Part shown: one piece after another, positions 27,587-38,500 of the stretch
Layout: each line of letters opens with the position of its first letter
How positions within the stretch are numbered: the stretch's first letter is position 1
Source of the DNA: Pseudomonadota bacterium
Lineage (GTDB): Bacteria > Pseudomonadota > Alphaproteobacteria > Rhizobiales > Xanthobacteraceae
DNA: 64,000 bases
Direction of reading: 5' to 3'
Assembly: GCA_023388935.1 (NCBI GenBank)
Contig: JAEWFG010000032.1
Location: 14,962 to 78,961 of the forward strand
The notes under the pieces: generated by a model
Told to the model about the DNA's origin: nothing
The model's input: the letters and a program-made list of their open reading frames with translations, nothing else
The model's database searches: none
Translations under genes and position numbers: made by a program

Positions 27587-27730
27587 GGCGGCAATCCATC
27601 CTCGCTTTCGTTCACCAAAGTCTCTTCTTCGCGAAAGCGTGGGACGATCCAACCCGGCCCCGGCTTGAATCGCCGGAGCTTTTTTTCATGCGCAGCACGA
27701 GGACCGACCAGCCCTGTGTCGCAAACTACG

Positions 27731-28018
27731 CTATGTGCCTGCAAAGGCCCACGCGTTCAGCACCGCGACGCCCTCGCGCAGCTTTTTGATCGGCGGATAG
27801 TCGGGTGAGTCCCAAAAGGCGTGAATTGCTTCCATGGTCGGAAATTCAAACATGACGACCGGTCGGGTATCATGCTCGCCCTCGAATACGTGAACCTTGG
27901 CGCGCCTCGCGGCTAACTTGCCGCCGAACTTTGCTATGAACGGAACGACGGCTTCTCGGTACTTTTGGTACTGCGCTTCGTCGCTAATGGTCGCTTGCAC
28001 AACAAAATATGCGGTCAT
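27731..28018 (-). CDS. DUF1330 domain protein
   Basis: A 95-residue dimeric alpha-beta-barrel type protein. The opening AYFVVQATISDEAQYQKYREAVVPFIAKFGG and the end FWDSPDYPPIKKLREG are the DUF1330 signature. Function unknown. Single gene on the minus strand. Confidence 0.9.
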   Translation of the reverse strand: MTAYFVVQATISDEAQYQKYREAVVPFIAKFGGKLAARRAKVHVFEGEHDTRPVVMFEFPTMEAIHAFWDSPDYPPIKKLREGVAVLNAWAFAGT

Positions 28019-28188
28019 TGTCGCCTCTCATTGAAATCATGCAGGATGAAAACGCTGCTTAGCCTAGAGAGGCTTCGGCCGGTTGTCGACGACCACCCGG
28101 GTCGGGGCGCGTTGCGGACGTGGCCACGCCACGCTGACATCGATATTTTGTGTCCGCCCTCTCGCCATCGTCTCAGCCACGAGCGGCC

Positions 28189-28365
28189 TTACTGCTTCGG
28201 AGCCAGCTCGCCTTTTAGCCATCCTGCGAGCAGTTCGGACTTCAAAGGATCGATCTTCTCGCAATCGAGACAACGCCACGAGCGCTCTCTCTCGCTGTCA
28301 GCCGGCAGGACGAAGGTCATAGGCCTGTGGCATATAGGGCAGTCCGGGTAGGTAGGATTGGGCAT
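28189..28365 (-). CDS. small four-cysteine zinc-ribbon-like protein
   Basis: A 58-residue protein from the ATG at 28365 (TTG at 28386 is an alternative). Two CxxC pairs, CPIC and CLDC, 24 residues apart, suggest a zinc ribbon. The C-terminal segment DPLKSELLAGWLKGEL is a pattern I associate with small rhizobial proteins. Function unknown. Confidence 0.7.
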   Translation of the reverse strand: MPNPTYPDCPICHRPMTFVLPADSERERSWRCLDCEKIDPLKSELLAGWLKGELAPKQ

Positions 28366-28599
28366 CAGCGCCGACCCCGTGCGCAAGGAACACCGACCAG
28401 AAGCTGGAACCGCTTTCGGTTTCAGGTCAAGTTACTCTTCTGTGAGCTTGGTTTCGAGGCAGGTCCTCGCGGTATCGGGGAATGCGCGTTGCAACACCAG
28501 CAACGGCATCGGATCGCCAACTGACGTCAGCCACCATCGCCGCCGTCCCGCTTAAGGCTGAGCCTAAGTCAACCGTCGGGGTATTGCCGAATTCAACTT

Positions 28600-28629
28600 G
28601 GGGCCCTCCTGGGAAATACGGAGAGCCCC
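28600..28629 (-). terminator. terminator-like hairpin
   Basis: GGGGCCCTCC (28600-28609) and GGAGAGCCCC (28620-28629) pair over 10 bp with one mismatch around a 10-nt loop. It sits 25 nt after the end of the two-gene small-protein unit. No T-run follows, so termination is uncertain. Confidence 0.35.
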
Positions 28630-28653
28630 ATGTTGTCCTGGTTGGGCCCGCTC

Positions 28654-28743
28654 CTACAGGCCGAGCATCACCATCGACATCACGACGGTCGAGAACAAGC
28701 TCAGGGCGATCATGCCCAGCTTAAACGCGAGGTCGGCACTCAT
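28654..28743 (-). CDS. 29-residue single-pass membrane micro-protein
   Basis: The ATG at 28743 overlaps the TGA of the 61-residue gene by ATGA, so the two are probably co-translated. After MSADLAFKLG the peptide is almost entirely hydrophobic (MIALSLFSTVV, then MSMVMLGL), a single transmembrane helix. It is too short for usual gene calling. Function unknown. Confidence 0.5.
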   Translation of the reverse strand: MSADLAFKLGMIALSLFSTVVMSMVMLGL

Positions 28744-28925
28744 GCCACTGCCCCAAGTCCGGGCACGCCTTGCGCTTCTACGTCGACCAACTCATTGAGG
28801 TCGGCTTCCAAGTCCAAGACGATATCGAGAAGTAGAGCGGTCGCGACCGGGTCTGTCGTTTCCTGCGCCATCAGTCGAAAGCGCTCGACCTCTCGCCAGC
28901 GCTCTTTCCATTCTGTGTCAGTCAT
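28740..28925 (-). CDS. small acidic hypothetical protein
   Basis: A 61-residue, highly charged, probably helical protein (TDTEWKERWREVERFRLMAQE, then a Leu/Asp/Glu-rich segment). A strong GGGGGG ribosome-binding region lies 3-8 nt before the ATG. It is coupled to the downstream membrane micro-protein. Function unknown. Confidence 0.6.
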   Translation of the reverse strand: MTDTEWKERWREVERFRLMAQETTDPVATALLLDIVLDLEADLNELVDVEAQGVPGLGAVA

Positions 28926-29185
28926 GGTCCCCCCATGCGCTGACCCCCAGCAGGCGCCGGTATTTGCTCCTCAAACTGTGAAATTATTGCGGCGCGACGG
29001 ATATAGTTCGGGAAAGCCGCCACAACGGCCAGTGCGGACCACTGACAGGCGTTTGACGACGGCGGCCTCCCCTCAGCGATACTGGTCGTCGGAACTTCCC
29101 GTGAACATTGCTTCCCATGTGCTTCCCAATTCTCGGAAGATGCTTGGAGCTGGAAAGCAACAGCCACCTAAGCCATTGAAATTAT

Positions 29186-29269
29186 TGGTGAGGGAGGCAG
29201 GACTCGAATCTGCGAAACCATGAGGCGGCTGATTTACAGTCACGCGGGGACACCAAACCCAGCTCCCTC
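29186..29269 (-). tRNA. tRNA-Tyr (GTA)-like, structurally degenerate
   Basis: The 84-nt minus-strand sequence has a perfect 7-bp acceptor GAGGGAG/CTCCCTC, encoded CCA, anticodon loop CTGTAAA (GTA), T-loop TTCGAGT and a long variable arm, all typical of tRNA-Tyr. The anticodon stem keeps only three pairs (27-43 and 28-42 mismatched), the conserved 53-61 pair of the T-stem is lost, and the D-loop lacks A14. It is a decaying or foreign tRNA rather than a standard housekeeping copy. Confidence 0.65.
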
Positions 29270-29691
29270 AAACCGGAGGATTGGGCGCCGAATTGTGATC
29301 CACTTCCCAAGGATTCCAATACCTTAAGCCCAATATCGCACCTTCCTCGGTCTGTGATAGCCTTCAGGTTGACTCACCAGGCCCGACGCGCATGTTGGCC
29401 CTAATTGGGACCTGGCCCAGAGCCTAGATGCAGGGTGAATGCACGGGAGCCGCTCGCCGAGCGTCCCTAATGTCAGACAACCGACACCCCGGCCCGCGGC
29501 CCGCTTCGGAAAGCATGACCTCCACGGATGGAGGGGCAATCTCGGACCCTTTGATCACAGCGGGGGCATCGGCCGCCTCGAGCAGCGCGCCTTCCCTGAG
29601 CGGGCCCGCCCGCATTTGACCGATCTTTGGCCCGATGGCGAATAGCAACAACTGCGGGAAGGCTTCCGACGACCGGATCGGGTCATGGGCT
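29270..29691. other. 422-bp gap without a convincing gene
   Basis: Frames here lack ribosome-binding sites and recognisable domains. One minus frame (29424-29651) has a fairly natural composition (GPKIGQMRAGPLREG and onward) and could be a gene remnant, but I cannot name it. Confidence 0.35.
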
Positions 29692-30195
29692 CTAGCTCTC
29701 CACAGGGGGAAAAGTCAGCGCCGGACTCTGCCTCTTCTCAGCCTGTTCGCGTTCCATCACAAGCTTACTATACCGCTCATCACCAGTAACTTCCTCTCCT
29801 ATCCAATCTGGCAATCCCAACTGGCGATCTTCTCGGTCCAGCTCAACTTCTGCGACGATAACACCTTCAAGACTTCCTTCGTAAACATCTATTTCCCAGC
29901 TCAAACCCGCATGCGGAACGTAGTGCCGGACTTTCTCCAATCGACGACCGTCGCACATCAAACGTAAAATTTCCTCCGCGTCTGACGTCGGAATTTCATA
30001 TTCGTATTCGCACCGCCTCAATCCGTCGCGTCGACCCTTAACAGTTATGGTTGCTATGTCATCCAGCACGCGTACGCGTACTTTACGACCGTTCTCATAT
30101 GCGACTAGACCGTCTCGAATGCGAGCGGTCTTAATTACAGATTGCTTCCAGCCATCGTTAGCGACCAGGAACTTTCGTTCGATCTCGATTGGCAT
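29692..30195 (-). CDS. CYTH domain protein (triphosphate tunnel metalloenzyme)
   Basis: A 167-residue CYTH protein. The ExExK motif EIERKFLV is at the extreme N-terminus, followed by alternating charged strands (KVRVRVLDD, TVKGRR, EYEYEIP) and the late EVELDRED and SKLV blocks that line the tunnel. Members hydrolyse inorganic triphosphate or thiamine triphosphate. Codon use looks more AT-rich than in the neighbouring genes, suggesting transfer. Confidence 0.9.
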   Translation of the reverse strand: MPIEIERKFLVANDGWKQSVIKTARIRDGLVAYENGRKVRVRVLDDIATITVKGRRDGLRRCEYEYEIPTSDAEEILRLMCDGRRLEKVRHYVPHAGLSWEIDVYEGSLEGVIVAEVELDREDRQLGLPDWIGEEVTGDERYSKLVMEREQAEKRQSPALTFPPVES

Positions 30196-30420
30196 ATGTT
30201 GGTCCTCACCGGAGTGGGTGAGTATATCAGCTCAGAACCAAGTTCCGCGACACCATTGGCGCGGAGACTGCGGCAACGTGACGGAGAAGCTTTCATTCCC
30301 GATGAGCACAGTCTCGAAAGCCTCGGTCAAATCCAAGGGTACGAGCGGGTCACGATCCTCGGCAGCGATATTGGTCTTTCTCACCGTATCGCAGCTAGGA
30401 AAGCACCTCCCTCGCACGTT

Positions 30421-30675
30421 CTAGATACTGGCGAAAATCGAGCGCTGCCTCAGAACGATATTGAGCTCGTCGAGGATGCGACGAATTTGCTCCAGGAATT
30501 GATCTCCCGCCGTGGTCTGCCGGATGCCGGGGCGATGCCGATTGAACAGCGCCGATCTGGTCCTCCAGCGCGCCCTGACGCGGCGGCTCACGGTGCAGGC
30601 AGGAACGCCCAGCAGTTCGCCTGCCCTGCGAAAGCTGCCCTGCTCAGCCGCAACCAAGTCTGAATTAGATCGCAA
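30421..30675 (-). pseudogene. LysR-type regulator fragment
   Basis: The 84-residue frame carries a LysR winged-helix pattern (VAAEQGSFRRAGELLGVPACTVSRRVRA, then LFNRHRPGIRQTTAGDQFLEQ). Between them the reading frame is displaced: the LEDQIG segment expected after VRA appears in another frame, so two compensating shifts are present. The frame stops after the first domain and the roughly 200-residue effector domain is missing. Confidence 0.7.
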
Positions 30676-30780
30676 GCTCGGTGTTCCCGACCATGCGCTC
30701 TACGCCATTAGACGGCTCTGATTGCAAACACGGTGACGGCAGCAGCGCTTACGTTGTTTGCTTGCATGCCGAACCTTTCC

Positions 30781-31191
30781 CTAGTGATGCCCGAGCGGCG
30801 GCGCGTAAACGGGGGCAGCAGGTCGGTATGGAACGACGGAGTTGCCGAAATTCCTGCCGTATTGCTGCTGGACGCCGGGGATATTCACCACGCCGGTTTT
30901 GGTGTCGGGTGAACGCGCATCCAGCGGCGGGACGTTGCCGATCGGATTGGTTTCATCGACCTTGCGCTTGAGTTGCTCGTTGAGACGATCGAGCGCACGA
31001 CCTTCCCTGGCCTTGGCGTCTGGCCCCGTCTTTCCGTCGCCATTGCCTATGCGATCGGACCCGTCGAGGCTCTTCGGCAGCTGCGGTGGTGGGCTGACGA
31101 TGATTTCAGGCAGTGACGTTTGTGCTTCTGCTTCAACTGGCATCACCACCGACACCATGATCGCAATCGCGCCAAGGATCGTGCCGCGCAT
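30781..31191 (-). CDS. small secreted proline-rich hypothetical protein
   Basis: A 136-residue exported protein. The ATG at 31191 has AGGAG 6 nt upstream and starts a signal peptide cleaved near AEA-QTS. The in-frame ATG at 31233 overlaps the transglycosylase stop by ATGA and is an alternative. The mature part is polar, with PEIIVSPPPQLPK and a Tyr/Pro tail. It is the last gene of the two-partner-secretion operon. Function unknown. Confidence 0.7.
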   Translation of the reverse strand: MRGTILGAIAIMVSVVMPVEAEAQTSLPEIIVSPPPQLPKSLDGSDRIGNGDGKTGPDAKAREGRALDRLNEQLKRKVDETNPIGNVPPLDARSPDTKTGVVNIPGVQQQYGRNFGNSVVPYRPAAPVYAPPLGHH

Positions 31192-31229
31192 CCAAATCTC
31201 CTGTCCGGCCGTTCGATTGCTATCGGATC

Positions 31230-32042
31230 TCATCGTCGTGTCGCCCTCACCTGCGTCACCAGCGCACCAAGCCTGATGTTGAGCGCGGCCAGGTCGACGG
31301 AGCCGATGCGCCCGACGCCCAAACACTTCCGCCCGCACCCGCCCGCGACCGGTTCGCCGAACGTTGCCACTGGAACGCTTCCAACGACTGGAAAGCCGCG
31401 CGCGAACAGTTTGCTCCGCACAGCGACGCAATAATTGACGGACAGATGCGAGAAGCGGCTCTCGCCATGGCCCGCTCGATACTTCATCGTTGCGGTACAC
31501 AGATCCCCGCGGGCCAGACGCCATGCACCCACGAGATAAGCTACACCATATCTGATATTGGTCGCAGGCACCGCCAGGTCGGCATTGCTGCCGGAAAAGC
31601 CCAGCATTCGCGCTGTCGACGGCAGAATCTGCATCAAGCCGATCTCGCCCACGCCACCGATTGCAGCAGGGTTGTAGCCGCTTTCCACGGCCATCACCGC
31701 TTCGGCGATGTCCGGAGCAAGGCCGGTGCCCGCGACTTCCTTCTCGATCAGGGCGCGATAGCCGGCACGTGCATCGAGAGCCGGCAGCGACGGCGCCTGT
31801 GCTCTCGGTGGATCTGTGAATCGCCTGGATCCGGAATTTGCTTCCGATGGCGCGACCTTCGAACCATCCGCAGCCTCGGTCGCCGCAACGCTGGTGTTGA
31901 CCGAGGCCGGGAGCGGCTTCGGTTCAGCGCGAGCAGGTATCGACGAAAAAGCGCCCGCCGCGAGGGCGAGCGCTGGCACGAGAGCCGAGCGCCATCTGTG
32001 TCGCGGGGGGGACGATCGCGACAGGCATCGACCGTTCCGCAT
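31230..32042 (-). CDS. lytic transglycosylase domain protein (SLT)
   Basis: A 270-residue periplasmic peptidoglycan lyase. A signal peptide ends near residue 39 (ARA). The SLT core includes the catalytic Glu in AVMAVESGYNP, then GEIGLMQILPSTARMLG and the Tyr/Ala region TATMKYRAGHG. It follows a TAG-ATG junction with the upstream gene. In this operon it could open the cell wall for passage or assembly of the secretion and TonB machinery; that role is inferred. Confidence 0.9.
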   Translation of the reverse strand: MRNGRCLSRSSPPRHRWRSALVPALALAAGAFSSIPARAEPKPLPASVNTSVAATEAADGSKVAPSEANSGSRRFTDPPRAQAPSLPALDARAGYRALIEKEVAGTGLAPDIAEAVMAVESGYNPAAIGGVGEIGLMQILPSTARMLGFSGSNADLAVPATNIRYGVAYLVGAWRLARGDLCTATMKYRAGHGESRFSHLSVNYCVAVRSKLFARGFPVVGSVPVATFGEPVAGGCGRKCLGVGRIGSVDLAALNIRLGALVTQVRATRR

Positions 32043-32513
32043 CTATCCGCCCTGCTCCGGCTGTTCTTTCGGACGCAGGGACAGACGCAAATGCAACGGC
32101 TGGAGCATCCCTGCGGGTGGCGCGCTCACTTCGGTCTCAACGAGAAGCGCCCTCAGGCTGACGGCCGCGTCGTCGTCGAGGCCGTTAAACTCGACCCGCG
32201 CCACCTTGCCGTCCGGCGCAATCCAGCTTCGCACCACAACCGCCAGATTTGCTTTATCGCCATCCAGTTTGGCCAGGTAGTCCTGAAAGGAACGGGCGTC
32301 CTTGTCATCGGCGGCCAGCCGCTGCTGAAAACGGCTTTGCAGCAGCCGCGCGAAGTCCTGCCAGGCGGCTGGCGCTGCCGCAGCAGCGCGGTATTCACCA
32401 CCCTGTGCGGCAGCTGGCGATGATCCTGCTGCCGCGGCCCCGGATAGCAAGCCGGTGGCCGCGCCGAGCGACCAGACCAGCCGTTGCCACCACGCCGTGT
32501 CACCCTTGCGCAT
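32043..32513 (-). CDS. exported protein with TonB C-terminal-like domain
   Basis: About 156 residues from the ATG at 32513, which follows the TpsA stop by 1 nt; ATGs at 32540 and 32546 are alternatives overlapping the end of tpsA. A hydrophobic, alanine-rich segment near the N-terminus (LVWSLGAATGLLSGAAAAGS) is a signal or anchor. The remainder has the SRFQQRL ... APDGKVARVEFNGLDDDAAVSLRALL pattern of TonB_C-like domains. It resembles the C-terminal half of the STN protein at 57678-58490. Its role in the secretion system is unknown. Confidence 0.65.
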   Translation of the reverse strand: MRKGDTAWWQRLVWSLGAATGLLSGAAAAGSSPAAAQGGEYRAAAAAPAAWQDFARLLQSRFQQRLAADDKDARSFQDYLAKLDGDKANLAVVVRSWIAPDGKVARVEFNGLDDDAAVSLRALLVETEVSAPPAGMLQPLHLRLSLRPKEQPEQGG

Positions 32514-32514
32514 A

Positions 32515-35500
32515 TTATTGCTGACCTCGGCGTCGCTCATCTTCATCGCTACCCTGCGAGCCCCCGAAGCCCAAGAACTCGACCATGATGATCGACGCCT
32601 GACCGTTGTTGTTGGACTGCGTGGGCAATTCAGTCTGCTGCCCGGCTCCCGCAACGTTCGACGCCGTCGTCAATGCAGCAACCGGCGGCCCCTGTACTGA
32701 TGCGATACCGGTCGAGGTTCCCTGCACCTGGATGTTGGATGCGTTGACAACTTGCAGAGCCGCGAGGTTGATGTTGCCGGATACGCGAATGCCCGCTTCA
32801 CCCGCGTCGATCGTGCCTAGCGGCGCGATCAGGTCGATCGAACCTGGTGCGATGGACGGGATCGGGTTCAGGGTCGCAATACCCGCACCCGACGACGGCA
32901 CCTGCGGCGCGATCGTGACCCGACCGAACATGTCGTAGGTGCGACGTGGCGGCGTGTACAGCACGGTCGTCTTGGCGCCACGACCGGCGTTGATGTCACC
33001 CTCAGCCGACCAGGCCAGGATGTCGCCGCCGAATGTCGTCATGACGCGCGACAGGCCGAGCAGGATGCTGCCTTGCGAGTAGAGCTGGATATTGCCCTGC
33101 CCCTGCGTCATCACGCCCGCGGTACCGGGCGGCGACTTACCATCGACGCCGAGCACGATCTTGCCGTGCGGAGCGAGCATCTGGATATCGCCGCCGAAAT
33201 TGGTCCGCACGCCCGAGCCGCCGAATATGGTGATATCGCCCGTCGCATCCGTATCCGGGAACAGCGTTGCGATCACATCGCGGCCACGCAGGTAGGAGCC
33301 GTGACGCGGGCTCGCTGCATCATTATACTCACGACCCGCTTCGCGAAGCTCAGCGAAGTAGATGCTGCGCAGGAACACCTGCTGCTGCTCCGCTGGCAGA
33401 GCCGCAAACGCCGTGCGCGCCGCATCCGTGGTGCCGCTGAAACCGAACCGCTTCTTCATCCATTCGAGAAGTTCGTTCTCGTAGGTTTTGACGACCTTGC
33501 CCGATCCCGCCAGCGGCGAGCCTTCAGGCAACTGGTTCGCCGGATCGAGATAGAGATCCGCGAGCTTGGCGTAATCAGGACCTGCTGAACCAGTGCCCGC
33601 CAGCATGGTGACGCTCGCGCCCGGCCGGCTGTCGCCCGAGATGACTGCGCCGCGCGACGTCACCGAAGCCTTGTCTTCCATGTAGATATTGCGGCCAGCG
33701 GTGATGACGAGCGAACCCGGCCCGGCCACCTGGAACGAGCTGTCGAGAATATCGCGTCCGGCGCTGACGACTGAAACATCGTCCTCATGCGCATGAACGA
33801 ACAGATTGCCATCAGCCGTTCCGCCGGTGCTCTGAAGCGTATAGCCCAACGGCGCCCCCACGCCGGGTCTGGTCCCGCTGTTGACGATGTCACGTCCCGC
33901 CATCACCCAGACATTTCCACCGCCTACGTAGGTCGTCTGTCCCGCGAAGACACTGGTGGAATTGTAGGTGAAGACGGCGCCGGTGCGGAGACCAATGATG
34001 TCCCCGTCACGGGCGTAGAACCGGTCCGGACTCGCCGTGTTGCCAACCGAAACACCATCCGACGTCGGCAAGCCAAACGCGAAATATGGATAGTACATCG
34101 TCGGGCTGAGCGGCGAGTAGAAGAGTTGCGTCCGCATGTTGTACTGGTTCGTCGGGTAGTTGAACTTGCGATCGACCAACTCCTGACGCCCGTTGACCCA
34201 GGCCGGATTGAACGGGGTCGCGATCTTGTCCTGCGAAACGCTTGTTGGCGAGATCATGTAGCCGCCAGCATAAATCGAATCCGCGGCAAGCATTTGCAGC
34301 GATGCGTTCGCCCCAGGCGCGAGCATCAACGGATCCACCAGCAAGGGCCGGTCCGGCGTGGGGGAGTAGTACATCTTGCCCGCTGCGGGACCGTAGAAAA
34401 TACTGCCCGAGCCAGCCACCGCGGTCAGGATGGACGGATACATGTATGCGCCGTCGGTCGGGTAATAGAAATTGCGGGGCGGATTTCCATTGCCGTCAAA
34501 TTCTGAAGGCGCCGTTATCGGCGTCAGATTTCCGCCAGCGGAGAACAGGTGAATAGCCGTCTTGTCTGTCCACAGGGTGAAGCCCGCCGACATGCCTTCC
34601 TTCACAGGCACGCCGCCGATGGAAATCGGGAACAGGTTCAGCGCTTGTGTACGGGTGACATCGGACACAGCGCCGAGGACAAGATCGCCACGCGTCGACA
34701 GATTGAAGGTGGCGTCGCCCGGCACCAGTACGAGTCCGCCCGTCGCATAGGATGACGTCGCATCGAACGGGTTATACGCACGGGTATCGGTCGGATCATG
34801 CATCGGGATCGATTTCCCGGTCAGGAAGTCGATACCGCCAATAGCCCCCGACGCCAGCGACACCGATCCGCGCAAATTGACCAGCGCGCCGTTGAGACTG
34901 GCGATCGAATAAGTCTGTTCCGACGTCACGGTGCTTTCGAGCATGGCGCGCGCAGATCGAAGAGCATTCAGGCCGCCTCCGATTCGAATATCCATATCGC
35001 CACCGCCGGTCATGACGATGTCGTTGCCCACGACGCGACCGGTTGAGCCGATCGCAACAACAAGCCCCTGACTCGCCAGGCTGGTGTTGGAATTGACACC
35101 TTGCCGCGAGATCATGCCGGCATCGCCGCCGACGCGCATGTCGATGTTGCCGCCACCAAGCGTACCGAACCCGGTGAAGCCAAACATCTGGGCGTTCGAG
35201 TCAATCCCCGAATAGGTGCCGAAGTTGATCCACCAGGCTGTCGGGACCTTGGTATCGATTGGCGCGCTGCCAGACCCCTGACGCCACAGCCAGGTGTCAG
35301 GGGCAGCGCTTCCGACCGAACCATACTGCTGAACATCACCCATCAGGTTGCCACCAACCGCAACCGTCAGGTTTCCGCCGTGTTCCGGATACCAGGCGCG
35401 GTAGGTGCTCGTTGAGCTGCCGTCGACGTACTTCTGATACTCAAAGTAGTCGGTTATCAGAATGGACTTGTTTTGCATGCTGTTGCCGAGCGGCTGATTA

Positions 35501-38500
35501 AAGCCGGCAGCGGTGTCCGCGGCCAGGCTGCCCGACGAGGTGCCGGCCGTGTAAACGCCATACAGCGTTTCCATGCTGAAATCGCGCGCGCTGACGAGAT
35601 CCAGATCGCCGGCGCCCGTGCGCAGGACGCTGAACATCGGACGCCCGAGCGCGTAGCTCCACGTGGAGGATGGCGATGAACACCAAGCCGTGTTCATAAG
35701 ACAAAAATCATCCGATGTCATGTCGAAGGCCGCTGCAATGTTAGCAGCAGGATCACCCACAGCCATGGTCGGATCGAGTTCAGAAAGATCGTCAATAGCT
35801 TGTTGCGTCAAAGTCGAATTGGCGTAGCTCGATACTGCGGTACCGAGAAGCCCGTAGTGCATATCCGACAGGCGAATACTTCCCTTGACCGCATTCGGAT
35901 TGGTCAGCCGGCTATCTGCCGCTCCCAGATCGGCACCGGCGACCATGCGCAGCGACCAGGATTGCGAACCTTCCGGCAACATCTGGGCCAGAGCCCAGTT
36001 GCGGCCCGCCGCTCCCGGCCGCAGATTGACCTGCTTCGCACCACCCGGCAGCACCACACTGGTGCCCGACGGAATGAACGCGCCGGATGGCAAGGCCGTA
36101 TTAACAGCGAGCTTGACGATGTCGTTGTTGGCCGACGACAGCGTGGTCAGGTCGATATGCGGCAACGCCACATTCTTCGGCCAGATCAGCGATTGCAGCG
36201 GCAGAGCGATGTTGATCATCGTTCCGGCATCGAGCTTCATTCCCGCGGTCAATGTCGTTGCGGCCGTCAGTCGCGTGCCCGCGGCATAGGCAACGCTGTT
36301 ATCCGAATTACGAACGGCTGCGCTCAGAACCGTACCCGCCGGCAGAACCACGATCTTGGACAGCACTGCCTGAACCGGCAGCAGCGTTCCTGCATTGACC
36401 GTCATCGCCGCGACATTGACGTCGTAGTTCAGCGTGACGCCACCAACAAAGGTGGTGCCCGTGGCCAGCGTGACGCCCATGTGCGGGACAATCAGCCGGG
36501 CACCGAACGCAACTATACCAGACTGCAGCACCCAGCCGTTATCGTCCAGCGTTGCCGGAGGCGTTGTAAAGCCATCATTGATGCTGCCGTAGACGCTGAG
36601 GTCGCCGCCAGCGCGCACGTTCAGACGACCGACTTCACCCGAACCCGCCTCGCCCGTTCGCAGGAAGTTCGGATTGACGCTATTGTAACGGAAGCCCGAC
36701 AGATCGAGATCGCCATCGACGACTAGATCGCCGGTCGTCGCCACCTCGACCGCCGGCCGCAGATGGAACGCATTGGTATAAGCTCGCAATCCGGCAAGCT
36801 TGGTGTTCATCAGGTTGCCATTGAGCAATGCGTTGTTGATGAACGCATCGTTCTCAAGATTGCGCATATTCATCCAGGCCTGATCGATGACCTTGTAGGC
36901 GCCGGTGTCCGGCCTGGTCTCCGTGCCATCGGGCACCGCAGCGCCGGAATATTGCCAGACCGCGTTCACCGCGATCGACATCGCGCCCTGGATGTTGAGC
37001 GCTCCGTGTGCGTCGATATTGACATCGCCGCCGGTGATGCCGCCGATACGCGGCGCATTCAGTTCGATCGTGCCGCGGGCAACGCCGTCATTCTGCCCCT
37101 TGCCGGTGCCGACGGTCGCCGAGGTGCCGTGGCGCAGGTCGATCCGCAGTCCGTCGCCGAGCGTCAGCAGGCCGTTGCCCGACGACAGTTCAACCGTCGC
37201 GCGGTTCGAACTGTCGATGATCTTGCCGTAGCTGTCGACGCGCAGGATTTCGCCATGCGCATCGAGCATCGCCGTGCCTGCAAGCGTGAGACCGTTCATG
37301 CCGGCGAGCCGGATCGTACCGACCTGCGCTCCGCTGGCATCGACTTTTCCATTGACCGTCAGCTGACCGCCATCAACCGACACGTTGATCTCGCGCGCCT
37401 TGAGGCCGTCACCGATAATCAGATCGCCCTGCTTGAACTGGAACGACCGGCCGCCGAACATCTGTCCGGCATTCAGCCGATCGTTCAGGCTGGCAAACTG
37501 ACTGCTCAGTTGAGCAGGATCACCGAGAGTTTGCGCGGCAACCGAGATCACGCCGTTGCGGTAAGGCACGATCGTGCCGCCTGCATCATAGCTGCCGGAG
37601 GATGCGCCGTTGAACGACCCGCGCAGGTCGACGACCCCTGCCGCCGGACCGAGCGCCGTCGCGGAGACCGAACCGGCGTTGTTGAATTCAGCCGACAGGT
37701 TGACCTGCGAACCGGCGGCCTGACGGATATTGCCCCTGGTCGATTTGAGGATCAGGTCGCCGCCCCAGCTATACTGGGTCACATCGTTGAACTGGATCGC
37801 CCGGCCGCTGAGATCGATCTGCGCCAGATCCGTCAGAATGACATCATTGGTGGCGTTGAGCGTCAGCTTGCCGCTCGGCAGCACCACCGTGCCATCGACT
37901 AGGATGCTGTCGCCGTTCAGCGTCAGCGTGCCGCCATACTGTGCGGTTGGATCGGAAACGACGCCGGTGCCATGCACCGCGACTGCACCACCCGCCGTGA
38001 TGGCGAGGATCGAGCCCTTGCCCGTCGTCAGCAGCGGCGTGTTGATGTTGAGATTGCCGCCGGAATAGGTGAATCCAACGCCATCCACATAAGCCCCGCG
38101 GCTTTGATAGATCGACAGATCACCTGCGTGGTTCGACGTCACACGATCGCTGGCGTTCAGATTGACGTTTGCAAATCCGAGCACGGAGCGGCTCAGGACG
38201 ATGTCGTTATTGACGACCGTGCGCGGATCGAAGCCGAGCTCGATCTGGTTGGCATCCAGGGTCAGCGTACCCGTGCCCGTGCCAGGTCCGCCCGTCGCTA
38301 CCGCCGGCGCCGGCGTGGTCGCACCGGCCCAGACAAGATGGGACGTCCGGATCGTCGCGACATCAGTGCTGTTGCCGTACCCATACATCGCCGGTGCGGT
38401 CAGAATGAGCTGGCTGAGATTGGACTTGCCGGTGGTCGGATCGAACGTATCGAGCGTCACCGTTCCGAACAGGTTGAAAGCGTCGCGCGCGGTCAGCGAA

